Positions 1-12,840 of a stretch of 64,000 nt of DNA are shown piece by piece. Both the position numbers and the translations under genes were made by a program. Under the pieces are notes generated by a model. That model ran no database searches and was not told the DNA's origin. It saw only the letters and a list, made by a program, of their open reading frames with translations. Position 1 is the stretch's first letter; every line of letters begins with the position of its first letter. Source of the DNA: Salvator merianae (taxonomy: Eukaryota > Chordata > Lepidosauria > Squamata > Teiidae); assembly GCA_003586115.2 (NCBI GenBank), contig QVOM02000034.1, forward strand, positions 18,149,444 to 18,213,443, in the 5' to 3' direction.

Positions 1-172
1 ATGTCTGTAAAACCATTTGTGGGGTGTCAAAAGCAGGTGAAGGTTTTGCCTTTTATTCTGCTTGAGAATGCCCAGAAGCAATTGGTGGGCCACTGTGGGA
101 AACAGAATGCTGGACTAGATGGGCCGTGGCCTGATCCAGTAAGACTCCTCTTATACTCTTATGTTCTTATAT
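1..172 (+). mobile_element. CR1-like LINE 3' end
   Basis: The segment has the family hallmark GCTGGACTAGATGGGCC, then a TGATCCAG block, and ends in a short TTCTTATG-type repeat tail. The same block recurs at about 22.7, 23.9, 34.4 and 54.6 kb, and reversed at 49.4, 56.8, 57.7 and 59.0 kb. The element continues past position 1. The clade (CR1 or close relative) is inferred from the tail structure. Confidence 0.7.
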
Positions 173-329
173 CAATCCACCCATTTGGGAATAAGAGATA
201 TCTTTTAATGTATTTTTTAAAAAGAGGACTTTTATACAAAACCAGAACTGCGCTTCAGTGGCTCTAGGGCAAACAGTATAGGACAGTTTATTTCAAGAAT
301 GCTAGAGGGTGAGGATGCAAACTGGTTAG

Positions 330-1024
330 TGTGAGCCTCTGCTGTGCCTGTTTGGTGGTGCACCATCTTGCCCCAACAAATAACCCACTTACTATTGATT
401 TTGCCATCGGCACACCACAACTACATAGTGGGACACATGTTGCTGTGGATGTCTCAAAGGGAAGTGATACGGAGTCCATTTGTTGATCATAAATTTCACT
501 ATCATGATAATGGCCCCCCACATGTTCCCCCCTTTTCACTGACCTCTCCCTGCATTTACATTACTTTGAAATTGCACAATTGCACAGAGGAGAAATTGAA
601 ATCTGCCCTTTAAGAACCTTTATTGTGTGGTACATGTGGAATTGACGTTCTGCTTGGGTGAATACAGGCTGGAGGGGAAGAAGAAGCAAACAGCGAAAGA
701 CCAGTAATGCTGCCAAGACAATCTATGTTCTGAGATGGCAGCAAGAAATACAGAGGGCAGAGTTAGACTTTCCCACCCCAGTAAAGTCAAGATTTGAATG
801 CCGGGACTGAATTCAATCACTGACTGCACAGGGAGGGCTATCTGGTGAGGAACGGAGACAGAAAGATATGGTTTCCCCATGCTAAGGATGGGAAAAATGA
901 GACGTGAGAACGAGCAAGTCTGAATTGAGTCCGTGTTGTAATGCGAATGTGAGAATAACCATAACACGCATTCAATCCTTGTTCTCCTCCAATACGGATT
1001 AAATTTACGATGTGGGACCACGCC
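330..1024 (+). mobile_element. Harbinger-like 1.2 kb family, 5'-truncated copy A
   Basis: It aligns by eye with the 3' two thirds of the element at 60025-61211. Both share a CTTGCCCCAACAAA block, a GTTTGAATG/GATTTGAACG block, an AATTGAGTCCGTGTT block and the terminus ACGGATTAAATTTAYGATG. The right end GGGACCACGCC corresponds to the terminal repeat of the family. The left terminal repeat is missing. No coding capacity. Confidence 0.7.
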
Positions 1025-2283
1025 TTTAAGGTCTTTAAGCTAAGTTTACCTCTACTTATATTTCATACATTTAATGTTGGCCACTAAGCAAAATTAAGAG
1101 GAAGAAATCACTGTTTTTCACAGTGAAATGCAGAACACAGATGTCTAGTAAGATGCCACCCTCTCCACCTGACAAAAGGTTTGTTTTTGCAGAGTACAAT
1201 ACTGAATACACTGATGCCACCTTCCTGACACATCCAAGCACACTTTTCTCACAGGCTGCAATGGTGAAACATGCTGATGGAAGCAACCCCCTCTCTGCAA
1301 AAAAAACTGCACACAGGCATTTCATAGACTATACCCTGGAAACACTCTGTTGCCACCCCATTTCCACATCAAAGGTACAAATCCAACATGGTACAAATAT
1401 GAAATACACTGATGCCAGCATCCTCCACATATTAAATACATAGATTACAAACAAGATGCTTATCTGCTCCTAGATACCCCAGACAGAGGCTCAGTGCCAA
1501 AATATAGCAGAAAAAACACCATCTCCTACCATTTTATTGATTCCCAAACAGGGTATGGGTACAATAGCGTAGCTGAAGAGTCCTGGGAGCCCAGGAAATG
1601 AGGTTTCCCATGAAGCTGCAAAGAAAGCCTCTTGGCAGCAGTAAAGAACACTCCTGCCTTGCTGCCAAGCATGCTTTAGGGCCACAGATACCAAAAAGCA
1701 TTTTGCATATGCACACTCACATCAAAAAGCACTCCATGCTCACTCAGGATTCAGTCCCCAATCATAACACAGATACCTTACAGGAGACAAGCAAAAGCAC
1801 TTAAATGCACATAAAAGCAATAAAAAGTAGTCAAAACCTGCAAAAGCAGCCATGTCAATCCATAGAACATATCCACACCAATGATCTACTCCACTCCATA
1901 CTCAAAAGCACAGAAAACTCAGAAAAATTATATCCCTTACAGTGTGCATGTTAGAAGCACCTTGGGGTAAACAGAGGAATCTGCTGGTTTTAATAGTCAG
2001 CACATGGCACTGTGGAGGTGAACAGCTACTTATGGCTCATCTCTGACATGTTGCAAGTGTGGCAAAGCAGGCTTTGAAATGGCAAGGAGGTAAATATTTC
2101 CACATCACACATAATTAGCCATGCCTGCAATACTTCTGAAGTGAGCAACAAGCAGCTGTTCTCTCCACTGGCTCATTGCATGCTGGCTATCAGACAGCAA
2201 ATCCCTGTTTCCCTCCCGAGGTGCTCCTAGTTTGCTCACTATGAGGGCTGCAGTCTATCAACATCTGGGGGTAGCGCTCTGAG

Positions 2284-2495
2284 CACCTGATTTAGTGGCT
2301 ATGGTATTGAACCTAGACCTAGGAATCTCTGGGTTTGAATCCCTTCTTCTCTGTGGAAATGTCTCCACAGTTAGTCACTGCCTCAATCCACCTCACAGGA
2401 CTGTTGTAAGGATAAAAGGAAGGGAATAAGAATAAAGTTCATCATCTTGAGCTTTTGAGAAGGCAAGATAAACATCATAAATAAAAAACTAAACT
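2284..2495 (+). mobile_element. tRNA-derived SINE
   Basis: A tRNA-like head carries a B box GGGTTTGAATCCC at 2331-2343. The body follows with CAGTTAGTCACTGCC and CACAGGACTGTTGTAAGGATAAAA, and a degraded LINE-like tail (CATCTTGAGCTTTTGAGAAGG) closes it. This body is the common squamate SINE layout. Confidence 0.75.
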
Positions 2496-3984
2496 TGACA
2501 CTTAATACTTAATATCTAAGATTTGAGGTACTAAATCTGCATGCCTGACACAGAACTTGACAACTGTGTTGCAACTGGACATGTTCAAGACTGATTGTGC
2601 TAATATAAAGGGGTCAGAAAACTCATTAGGTATCTTAAGAGACATACTACTTTCTGGTTTTTATTATCAATATTTGGAGGAATTGGACACCTAGAATGGT
2701 GCTTTGTTTACTAATTACTAATAGCAAGAACCTAAGCCTACCAAGCACACTATTGTCAAAGTCCAGACAATATAATCTTTAATAACTCCTTAAGCTGTAA
2801 GATAAACATTCTGATATTTTATCTATGTTGCCTTCTATGCAAGGAAGAGAAAGTGGGATACAGTATGTCATTTTCTCTGATTTCATCCTTTGTAAAATGT
2901 CCCCTTACAGTTCTGAAACATCACCTAACTTTCTGGATAGATTTTCAATTGCCACAGGGGTCTGTAAGAGGAACTAGAAAGAACCACCTGCAGAAAATTA
3001 GGGTCTAAACCCAAGTCCCTATTGTTTACTCAACAAGAGTGAATTAATCAGGCTAATGTAGAGTCTTAAAACTTAAAAGTAAAAAATGAGCAATTGTTTC
3101 TGCTAGGCTCTGCCTCTGAAAACCTGACTATCACTTTCTGCTGAAATACTTTGAATGATTGCAAGCTGTCATGAAAGGGAATCTGAAATTACATAAAAAG
3201 CACTTTTAAATTGAGTTAAAAATTTACTGCCATAAATACTATTTTAACTTCAGTCTAGGCTGAAAGTTCATTGACTGCTATCTTTCTAGTAGTAATTTTA
3301 TAACACAATTCAAATAAGGATTTGACGTACTAGTTTTATTGCAAGCTAGAGCAATTAAGTAGATACATCTTGATAAAACGCACACTAACTTGAGTCAAAA
3401 ATATATACTAAAACCCTAAAGAGAACAGAACTTGATTGTAAGGCTGATCTTTATAAACTCAGTCAGGCAGCATGACTGTTTAGCCTCTCAAAACCCTGAA
3501 TAAATTCTTTTAAGCAATATCCTTGAGCACAACAGCACCATTGTTCTAGCATCAGCTAATCAGTTTACAGTAGTGAAAACTCTTTCAGCAAGAAACCAGA
3601 AGTTAAAAATGTTATCATAAACAAGGTGGATGTCTATATGGCACAAAGGTGAAGAATCTTTAATAAGCATACCCACTGGTGTGAAACCATACCAGCATGT
3701 TGCCAAAATGGCATAAAGAATGAGACATTACATGCCTATGTGCTTATGTTCTTATGACCTAACCTACACAGCTTTTATTAAGCATAGAACAGTTTGCTGG
3801 TTACTCAACTTTGCTGAAAAACACAGAATATAATAATTATACAGTGTGATTGTATCTATCACACCTACACCAAAACAAAAATAGTGCATGTAATTTTGTA
3901 CACTGTATACATAGCTACTGTACTTCCGGCTATTTGTTGTCTAAATGACGTATTTTATGTCATGGTTATTGTCTTACATTTTTT

Positions 3985-4135
3985 TAAAAGGTATATTGCT
4001 AACAGTTTATATTATAATTATAGGTTAGCATTTTCCTTGATTAGCTTTTTAATTTTTGTACGCTGCTCTGAGATTATATTTTAATGCGAAGTGGTATGTA
4101 AACATTTGTAATAAAACTTAAACTTAAACTTAAAA
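3985..4135 (+). mobile_element. L2-type LINE/SINE 3' tail
   Basis: The segment TTTTTAATTTTTGTACGCTG, then CTCTGAGATTATATTTTAA and GTGGTATGTAAA, has the arrangement of an L2-clade 3' end. It ends in a short CTTAAA repeat (4114-4133). Confidence 0.5.
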
Positions 4136-6696
4136 TTCATGGAACCCAGCCATACATGACTGGTAAACACAGTGCCTTGAATGCTCAGAGCGAGTGCACA
4201 TCTCTGTTTCTTTGGATACATTTCTAGGCCCCATAAATTATTTTAGAAGGAACATCATCTACTTTTTTCCAAGCTAAACCTAGACAGAATTTTCTCATAA
4301 GGAAAAATTTCTATAGACTCCTATTCTTTCCTGATATAACTTTTAGCCTGCTACTTCCAATAGTCTCCCAATGCAAGTTCTACTAATGCTCTATGGAATT
4401 TCTAACCAGCACATCTTCAGTTTGAATTTTGGATGTAATTGAGAGAAACCCATCTAGATTCAGACTGAATTACCACAGAATGCCTGCATTAGTGCAGAAT
4501 TGTGGACTCTTAGTGTAATAGCACAGCATATATAATATTTTTCACTTTTACTAATTTAGTTTTTTTCAATTTGAAAAAAAGCAAAGATCTTTTGCTTTCT
4601 ACTAAAGAGAATGACAATTCTGTATATGTCGCTTTAGAAATACAAAAACTTAAAATATTAAGACTCTTTATGCAGAAATATGTTTCCATACATCTAGTTT
4701 AAAATGTGGAACGCATTCATTAGATTCATTACTAATTGCTACAAATCAATTGTCCAGTATGGAATCATAGCAGGAAAAATAATGCAATGGCTGCCTATAC
4801 CTTCTGTTCAGCAATAATCGTGTGATTATTTCAAAGAATTGGACAAAGAAAGTTAAAACTCTGTCCTTAATGTAAGACATGAAACATATGAACATATAAC
4901 TTTCTGTTAAGTAACTAATTCACACACAAAAACTAAAGAAGTTTAAACTTGAGCCTTAATATAACACATGGAGCACACAAATGTACCACTTCCTAATTCT
5001 TAAGTAACTAATTCACACACATATACATATGGTGTTAAAATATTAAGTAATAATCCTACCCCAACAAAGTGGCTTATCTGCTCTAGTCATATGGCTAGTG
5101 GCAGAGCTTAACCAGAACTGAATACTACTTTGCAAGCAGCTATAGCCAAATCTGGAGCTGGCTTTTATTTTTATTTTGTTATGAATACTACATAATTTAA
5201 GAGGGCTGATGAAAAAGGTACTCTGGAAAAGAAGAATGCTTACAACTGCTATGAATGGATTGTGAAATTTAAAATGAAGTGTCCGTAAACATATCATGCT
5301 ATGCAAATATTTAAGAACAAAACTCTTGTCATATCAGCAAGTATAAATAGCATGAGAGAGATAGTGGCAGATAACTCTCCATCTCCTCTCAAACCCAGAA
5401 AGTGCCTTTGTGTCACTAGACAACGCAGTAAAAGACACTACCCTGTTCTCAAGGTATTAAGCCAAGTACTGCAGCCAATCCTACTTCTAAAGAATGCTCA
5501 CTGTTCCAACCTTTCTTATTATCTGGATTGTATCCTGTGCTTTCTAATGGAAGGCAAGCTTTCTTACTCTGCCATACCCTACCTCTAAAAGCCTCTCCAG
5601 ATGTATGGGCAATCTACCAAATACTGTGCTATTTTCCAAGGAAGCAGGAGGGCAGGATATCAGTCCAAACCAGGATTTTTATCTCACATACTTTGTAAGA
5701 TCAAACAAAAACAAAGTCTGAGGATCTTTTTTGTGATTTCTTGCTTTTAACAGATTAGGTGCCTGGTTGCAGAAGACAAAATGAAGGATTGTAACTCGTT
5801 AGTAGAACACTTTTTGCAACAGAGTGAACTAGGTTTGATCCTTACCATTGCCAGGCAATTGGTATAATCAATGTAGACAATGCTAAGCTAGATGCATCAA
5901 TGGCCTGACTCAATGAAATACAACCTTTGCTGTTCTTAAGGCCCTCTTTGTAGGCAGCAGTTAAACTGGGAAAGTTTTGTCCTTCAGCAAGTTTAGTACA
6001 CTACTCCATCTGTTGCGTTTTGGAGGGCTTTCAGTTATAAATATACTGTATAGATTTTATGTAGAACTTATTTTCAGATATTTTAAAGATGCTGTATTTG
6101 AATCAATTTAGAACTGCTGGATCAGGTGGCAGGTTGAAGTCTTTCCCTTTAAACATTCACCTCTTGCGTTTCACCTTGCTTCTCACTTTGGAAAAGGGAC
6201 TGAAGAAGTTATGGTTCTCAAATTGTATTTCAATAGGTCAATTGTTGATTCTGATTTACTCTAAGTATCACTTCTCCTTTTTAAAAGTAACATACATCAT
6301 CTATCATAGATTGGGAATATCCAGAAATAGAGAAGCTACAGCTGAATAGACCCTTCCCAACCACCCCTGTCCCTTTATATTCCTGGGAACATGCTTGGGT
6401 ATATTTGTGTCTCCAGGCAACAACTGTGCTGGGTGAAGGTTGATTCTGTACAGGTTTTTAATGTAAGAAATCCTAATTATTTCCTGAAGTTACTATAAAA
6501 AATATGTTATAGAGTACATCCTCCTATTTTGTGAAATCTTAAAATGTGAATTTGCTATTACACTATTTACAAATTGAGACCATTACTCATACAATGCATT
6601 CTGCAATCCTTTTAAGCATTTTCCCATTTATCTTGTGGTGGTGAGGAAGGTGTTTGGTGTGGCTGTTTTACCAAAAACAAGTTCTGAGTGTGTCTG

Positions 6697-6800
6697 TATT
6701 TATTTATTTATTTGTTAAATTATATGCTACCCTGAAGCCAAAACAGACTCTCAAAGATGTTTACAGGGTATAATGTTAGGTAAGTTCCTGTCCTCAGGTT
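6697..6800 (-). mobile_element. LINE 3' tail, reverse orientation
   Basis: A (TATT)n run is followed by AAATTATATGCTACCCTGAAG and a degenerate block. This is the mirror of the usual squamate LINE/SINE 3' end with a TAAA-type tail. The extent into 6801-6960 is uncertain. Confidence 0.5.
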
Positions 6801-9183
6801 CACAGTCCAGATCCAGCACACACATGACCATCGTGGCTGCCTCAGACTCACTACTTGGCCACCCACACCAAAAAAAGGACAAACAAGACTCAAGGGCAAG
6901 TCTTGCAAGGCTTTTCTGCCCAGGAACCAAAACAAAAAAAGAAGGAATGGATAAAAGCTTCTACATCCTCTACAATTTCCACATGCTCCTTCAATGGAGG
7001 AAAAACTGGGGATTGGAAGGGGTGGGGCTTCTCCTATAAAGACTTCAAAACTTCTCCTACTTCCTCTGTGTACATGGAGATGAGCTACAATATCCATAAG
7101 TACAGTGGTCCTCAGCACAAGACTATGAGAATAGGTATATATGCCAGAATATCTCATTCTTCTGAGGAATCTTTACAATAAACTAACTGCCTTCCAATTA
7201 TATTTTAAATATGTTTTAATTATTTCAATCTGCTCTGAGACTTTAGGGTATAGGGTAAATATAAATGAGAACAGCCATGAAGCTACTACAGGAACTGAAT
7301 TTAAGGAGACAACGTGGTTCAGAATAGGGAAGAAAGCAAGATAAATATATATACTTCCCCTGTACTTGTTTAACTTATTCAGTGAGTATACTACAAAAAT
7401 GGTGTGACTGGAAAAAAAAATGGCAGATGGAACTCAAACATGAGGTTGAAACACTGGTGAAATATAGACAACACTATTCTATTAGGTGAAAGAAAGAAGA
7501 TTTAGAAGTGCTCAGTATGAAACTAAAAACAGGAAGTATAAAATCTAGGTTAATATTAACTGTTAAGAAGGCAAAGGTAACATCAGCCTGTGTATTTTGT
7601 GAATTTGTAGTTGATAGTGAAGAATTGACAATGATAGAGAATACATTACTGGTCTCTTGGGATCTACAGTAATCAATGATGGACAGTATGCTTGGGAATT
7701 GGGGTAAATTAATTCAACGGAAGAAAGCAAGAACAAGCTTAAACTAGATTATGAAGGATAAGGTCATTTCACTGACAAGGTCCAGAATAAATGAAATAAA
7801 TAAATAAAACAATGGTCTTTTTTGTAATAATGTATAAAAGAAAGAGAAAGAACACGGACACCTTTAGATTATGGATCTGAAGTTTGTTATCAAGATTATG
7901 CTCGTGCAATGGATGCCTCACCTCTCTCTTAAACTGTTTCTTACTCATAGGGCTCCCTGCTGAACAGAGGGTTGCAAAACTCAAATTATGATAGCCGGGA
8001 AAATCAAAGTCCCAGCAATCCTTTCTTGTCAATATTAAAACCACACATTGGCACATGGAATGTATGAAAATACCTGAATTAATTTGAAAGCTGGCCTCTG
8101 AACTACTCTAGGTATGTTCACATGCACTGTACAGTAGTGTCTAATGGACACCCGAGTCCAAGAAAGCAAAATTGTCTATGAGTGCTGCTTGCTAGTACTT
8201 TATCTGCCAATTCCATCATTTTGTAGCTTACTGTTGGACAAGAAACCCTGCTGGTAACTTGTGGTTGGGGAGGAGGCTAAGCTACTCCTTCACATGCCTA
8301 AATAATTCCAATCAATTCTGGGCCAAGTAAAAGTTAGCATCTCCCTTAAGACAACAGTTAGCAACTAGGAACTCAAAAAGTTTTGGACACATGATATATG
8401 CAGAAAATGAACAAGAAAAATTATGCTGTGCAAGATTGAGAAATGTTGAAGGCAGGAGACAAACTGAGAAGACATATGGTTGGCATCAAGGAGTTAACTT
8501 TTCCAAGAGCATTCTAGTAATATGAATTTACTAGAAAGAGGTCAATAAGGTGAACATGTTTTTATGCAGCTAACACATAAAACACAAAGGAAGGAGAGCA
8601 TATGTGGGCAAAATATTTCACCAGGGGAACAAAGATTCACAGCAAGATTAAAAGGTGTATCTTGGATACAGTTAATATTAAATTTCAACTACAAAGGGCT
8701 AGTAAACACACATGATTCAGCACATCTCTAATTTGCCTCTACATACTGCCAAGAAATGCAACATGACGGAATCTCATCACATACTGTACAACCATAGGAG
8801 ATACTCACTCAATCAAAAACCAGAATATAATGATATACCTCTTTTTAAGCTAACAGGAAATGTAGATCCCAAAAAGACCGTTAAAAAAAGATAATGAGAC
8901 CAATAAAACAAATTTAGATTACTGAGCATTATGAAGCATAAAGCAAAATGACAATTGTTTTGCCTGACAACTTTTGAATTGCTTCCCCCTGCAATACAAC
9001 AGAGAAGTACACAAAAGTTATCTTATCTGGAAATTATTAGTGAACTGTTTGTACAATAAGAAAACACTCCTCACAGCTTTCTTTGGAAGGAGATCTTGGC
9101 CGTTGCTACTTCAAAAGACATACATTATTTTTCTTGCAGTACCTTATACGAAATAAACATTCTAAATTAAAATATAAGCTTAC

Positions 9184-9406
9184 CTTTTCTTTGAATAAAA
9201 ATCCTAAGCAAAGGATTAGCTGTAGACACTGCTTTATGATAATTGTCATCATTGTTGATGGGCAAGAGATCACCATGAATGTCTATATAGCCAACTAAGA
9301 CATCAACATTGGGTATTTTGTGAACATGCTGCAGTAATCCATAGAATTCCTCAAATTTACCAGGCTTTGACCTTTCCAGGGAGAATCGTCGAAATTCTGC
9401 ACCAAA
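9184..9406 (-). CDS. PARD6B: PARD6B coding exon 2 (PB1 domain)
   Basis: This exon encodes residues 22-95 of PAR-6 beta. It starts with [12 protein letters not shown] after a TTTGTTTTGACAG acceptor and ends phase 1 in a GTAAGC donor (exon length 223 bp, 74 codons plus one base). It is almost the entire PB1 domain. The acidic OPCA loop is visible as [20 protein letters not shown], the surface that pairs with the basic PB1 face of atypical PKC iota/zeta. The exon is free of stops and both splice sites are canonical, so it looks functional. From memory of mammalian PARD6B, the residue after GY is usually Ala and is Ile here, and the end is IQKK where this has IQRK. The paralogues PARD6A and PARD6G are less likely because the N-terminal exon matches the beta form. 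The third exon (semi-CRIB and PDZ) would continue toward lower coordinates and is not in the window. Confidence 0.96.
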
Positions 9407-10199
9407 CTGTCAAAACAAACAAACAGTGAGATGTTGCATATTTTATTCTTATTACACAAACCATAAAGTTTACTTGAATTTTACATCAAATTTTCAAGTC
9501 TGATAAAACAGTTGATGGGAGACTGAGGTAATCCATGATACCCATGAAACTCACTAGTGAACACAGTGTGGTCACTATCATTCAACCTAAACCTAGTGAC
9601 CCTAAGAATATAAATATAATAAATCAATAAAATTACATTTAAGCTATAATACCAATTGTAAAATTGTAACATGAGCAAAAAGAGGTTCTACATGCAATTC
9701 TGCTTTTCTTTTTAGTGGGGAATCTATGTTATCCTCTCTTCAATAACAATCATAAAAATGGGAAATAGTAACTGAATACTGAGACAAATATTCAAGTTAT
9801 TCCACCTACTTAAATTTGTATCCTAAGTTCTAAGAGGGGGAGATCAAACAGAACTACAATTCCATGTTAGGCTCCCTGTCTATTCTAATTGAATGCATTC
9901 AGTGACCTGCGTTCACTTTCTATGGAAATCCATCAGGACCATTCCAAAAGCAGTAGCTAAAAGCACACTCACACTGAATCTTTTAAAACCAAGCTTAATT
10001 CAGTAGGCAACCTTTATGCACATTTAAAGCAAGGCAAGGCCCTAGCATCACTCTTTAAAATCCTTAAAAACCTAGGCTCATAAACTATATAATGGAATCT
10101 AGGAATAATTAGAAGAGGCATGAATAGCTTTGGGATACAAAAAAGTACATTAATGCAATCTATAAATTATTGTAGATCTTAACTGAATCTGAAGTGCAA

Positions 10200-10305
10200 G
10201 CAGATATAGCTGAGAGCCACCATCAGTCATCCAAACAGCTTTCAGCTGAATCTGCATTCAAACCCAGGATCTACTAGACCCTTGTCCAATATTGTAGCCA
10301 CTCAA
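10200..10305 (-). mobile_element. tRNA-derived SINE fragment
   Basis: Read on the minus strand, a head region with the B-box-like complement CATTCAAACCCAGG is followed by a degraded A-box side (GACCCTTGTCCAATATTGTA). It matches the head of the SINE at 2284 in reverse. Confidence 0.5.
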
Positions 10306-10400
10306 CTTTCCACCCTCCAGATGTTTCTGAACTCCCAATATTCTACTCCCACTGGCTGACACTTTGTGTTTTAGTTCAGCAACATCTGTAAGGTTGCTAG
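10306..10400. repeat. Degraded short interspersed repeat
   Basis: The segment CACCCTCCAGATGTTTCTGA, then ACTCCCAATATTCTACTCCC, resembles a widespread palindromic squamate repeat (ACAACTCCCATCA / ACATCTGGAGG). It is heavily diverged. Confidence 0.35.
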
Positions 10401-10709
10401 TTGAACAGCTCAGCACTATATTATAAGTGTTTGATGGTTACTAGACTGTTTTTGTTTCCCTTGAATTCGGCCTGGCACTCAGATCAGCATCACTAAGTCC
10501 TGCATATGAAAATGACAAGCCCTCAGCAGAGGAGCATGGAATCAAATGTAAGAGTTAGCTTTTACTGCTTCTCCTACCTATATGGTTAATATGGGAATGA
10601 GGGTTCCTGTATCTTTAGCAGTTGCACTGAAGAGAAACTTTCAGCAGATATAATTCATCATCTTGGTAATACCTGCTAATTTTTTTTTCTACTGAACTAT
10701 TAAAGGTGA

Positions 10710-11600
10710 AAGAGTCCTGTCCTCGTTTCCATCTGGCTTGGATGCAGCATGGGAAAGAGATAGGGATGCACTGAACTGTAGCTCCTTCAAAGCATGAACT
10801 GCAGTTAGAGGCCCAGGCCTGTCAGGTGTTTTACCTGACAACCTCAGGCTCTCCTCAGCACCTGTAAGCAACTCACAAGTCAGTGGGTCCCATCAAAAAG
10901 CTGCAGGGAACTTATCATTTCCAGAAGCATGGCTGCCTCCATTACCACCCACTGCATAAGTGGGGTCACACTGCGTGTCATTGCACAGATGAAGGCATGC
11001 ACTGAGGCTCTCTGCACCACACAATGATGCCAAATACAGTGGTACCTTGGTACTCAACTGCCTTGAAACTCATTGAATTTGGTACTCCATGCATTTTGAT
11101 GTGAAAATTTTGGCCTGGTACTCATTGTCTGGTACTCAATGAGCAAGCTAGAACTTGTTGGTGCAGGTTGCCTCGTGACTTGCTACCCTTTCCAGCCGAA
11201 ACAAAGGATCACATGTTAGTCACGTGGTAGCTCCTGCCCTATGCACATCCCCTTGTGGTCTTATCATGGCTTCGGTGGTCATTTTGTGTATTTAATCTAA
11301 GGTACAGGTATTTCTTAATTTTTAGGCTTATTTCTCATGTAAAGTAATGATATACAACACATCTTTTTACATATTGCCTTAGAAATGTGCAGTGTCTTTG
11401 GTTTGGGAACGCATGAAATTTATTTACATTATTCCTTATGGGATTTATTTGTTTGGTACTCAATGTCTTTGATACTCATTGCACCTCCCAGAACCAATTA
11501 ACGACGAGTACCAAGGTATGACTGTAAATATGCAATGATGCACAATACAGCCCTGCCCACTGTGTTCCATAAATGTTAAGTTCCCTGTTTGCACACTGCA
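10710..11600. mobile_element. Snapback-family element interrupted by Tigger-like insertion
   Basis: The stretch GCAGTTAGAGGCCCAGGCC, then TGTCAGGTGTTTTACCTGACA, resembles the left arm of the inverted-repeat element at 12405-12840. The sequence resumes on the far side of the Tigger-like insertion (11037-11524) with GCAATGATGCACAATACAG. Outer ends are not defined. Confidence 0.4.
11037..11524. mobile_element. Tigger-like (Tc1/mariner) non-autonomous DNA transposon
   Basis: Terminal inverted repeats CAGTGGTACCTTGGTACTCA and the reverse complement of GAGTACCAAGGTATGACTG are flanked by TA on both sides (11035-11036 and 11525-11526), the TSD of Tc1/mariner. Repeated GGTACTCAATG subterminal motifs and CCTTATGGGATTTATTTG are typical of the Tigger group. 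There is no transposase frame at 488 bp. Confidence 0.85.
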
Positions 11601-12404
11601 CTTGCTGTTACCTACACCCTTCCCTTTTCATACAACTCGTACCACACAGTAGAAAATGGAAGCTTAACAGTCAGTCATCAATATTTGATTGATTACATGG
11701 TTTAACAGATCTTGACAAGCACTTGTTAGAAATCAAAAAGAACTGAGATTAAAACTTGGTTGTTCCAGACCTTCAAATGAGTGTGCTTAACTGTTACTGA
11801 TCAATTTGGAAAAGACCAATAGTCTGTCACTATTTGTGAGGACCTGCACTGTTTTGGTCACATTTACCTCTCAACAACAGTAAGGAAAAAAGAAAATAGT
11901 CTTACTGGAGAAAACAAATGTATTATAAATATGTGAATTTTGGTGCCATTTAATCTTGCAAGTAACAAGGAATATCTTTCTTATAAAGCAAACATTTTGA
12001 AATTTCAGAAAAGATATATATGACCAGAAAAAAAACACAAGGTACATAAAGAGGAAGGTTGTATTGAAGGAAAAAGGAGGGATATTATTTCCTTCTATTC
12101 CTCCCCAAGGTTCCACATCTCTAAAAGGTACCAACAATATGTAGTACTGACAAATGGACACAGACTATAACTTCCATAAAATTTTCTGCATTGGATATAT
12201 AACCTATACATTACAGCATCTGTTCATATCCCATCCTTTTTTTTCCAACTTGCAAGAATATAAGCAATATGTTATTTGGCCATTAAAACTCAAAAAACAT
12301 TAGTCTCCAGTTTCTAGCACTTCAATATTTCTTATAATAGTAAGAAAAGATAAAGAATTTAGCATAGTACAAGGATGTGCTGAACTCATGTTTGTTGAAT
12401 GTAA

Positions 12405-12840
12405 ACAGGGGTTAGAGGTCAAGGACTGTTAGGTGCATTCCCTAACAGCCCTGGTTCTATGTGGCTTCCCTACCCTACTCACCAGGAGAACAGCAAAGTG
12501 GGGAGCTTATCCACTTTTCTCCACACCTCATCACCACCATTATAGAACCCTTCATGTGTGGGGTCTGTAGAGTGTGACAGCATGCACGTCCATAACTACA
12601 TCACAACATCATTTCTATGCATGCTGAAGCTCTCTGTGCATATCATGCACTTATGCGCCATCTTACACTGCAGGACCCAACCAAAAAGGGGTCTATAATG
12701 GTGGTGATGAGGACTTGAGAAAGTGGGTAAGTTCTCTGCTTTGCAGTTCTACTAGCAAGTAAAGTAGGGAAGCTGAATAGAACCAGGGATGTTAGGGAAT
12801 GCACTTGAAAGTCCTTGGCCACCAACCTTTGTTCATGCTC
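12405..12840. mobile_element. Long inverted-repeat (snapback) element
   Basis: The two arms are about 190 bp each and pair over most of their length. GTGCATTCCCTAACAGCCCT (left arm, from about 12432) answers the reverse complement of the block at about 12786-12805. ACCATTATAGAACCC pairs with the complement of GGGTCTATAATGGT. The centre lies near 12610-12650. No coding capacity; TSD not identified. Confidence 0.6.

Larger units (their letters stand above)
1..9183 (-). other. PARD6B: PARD6B intron 2 (partial)
   Basis: Sequence downstream of the exon 2 donor on the minus strand. No PDZ or CRIB coding block is found down to position 1, so the last exon lies outside and the intron exceeds 9,183 bp. 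Apart from the repeats listed separately, the stretches 1025-2283, 2496-3984, 4136-6696 and 6801-9183 contain nothing I can name. Confidence 0.75.

Noticed and set aside
6720..7157. 145-codon open frame on the minus strand in PARD6B intron 2
   Set aside because: Considered as the missing PDZ exon, but it has no PDZ motif and begins in a LINE tail.
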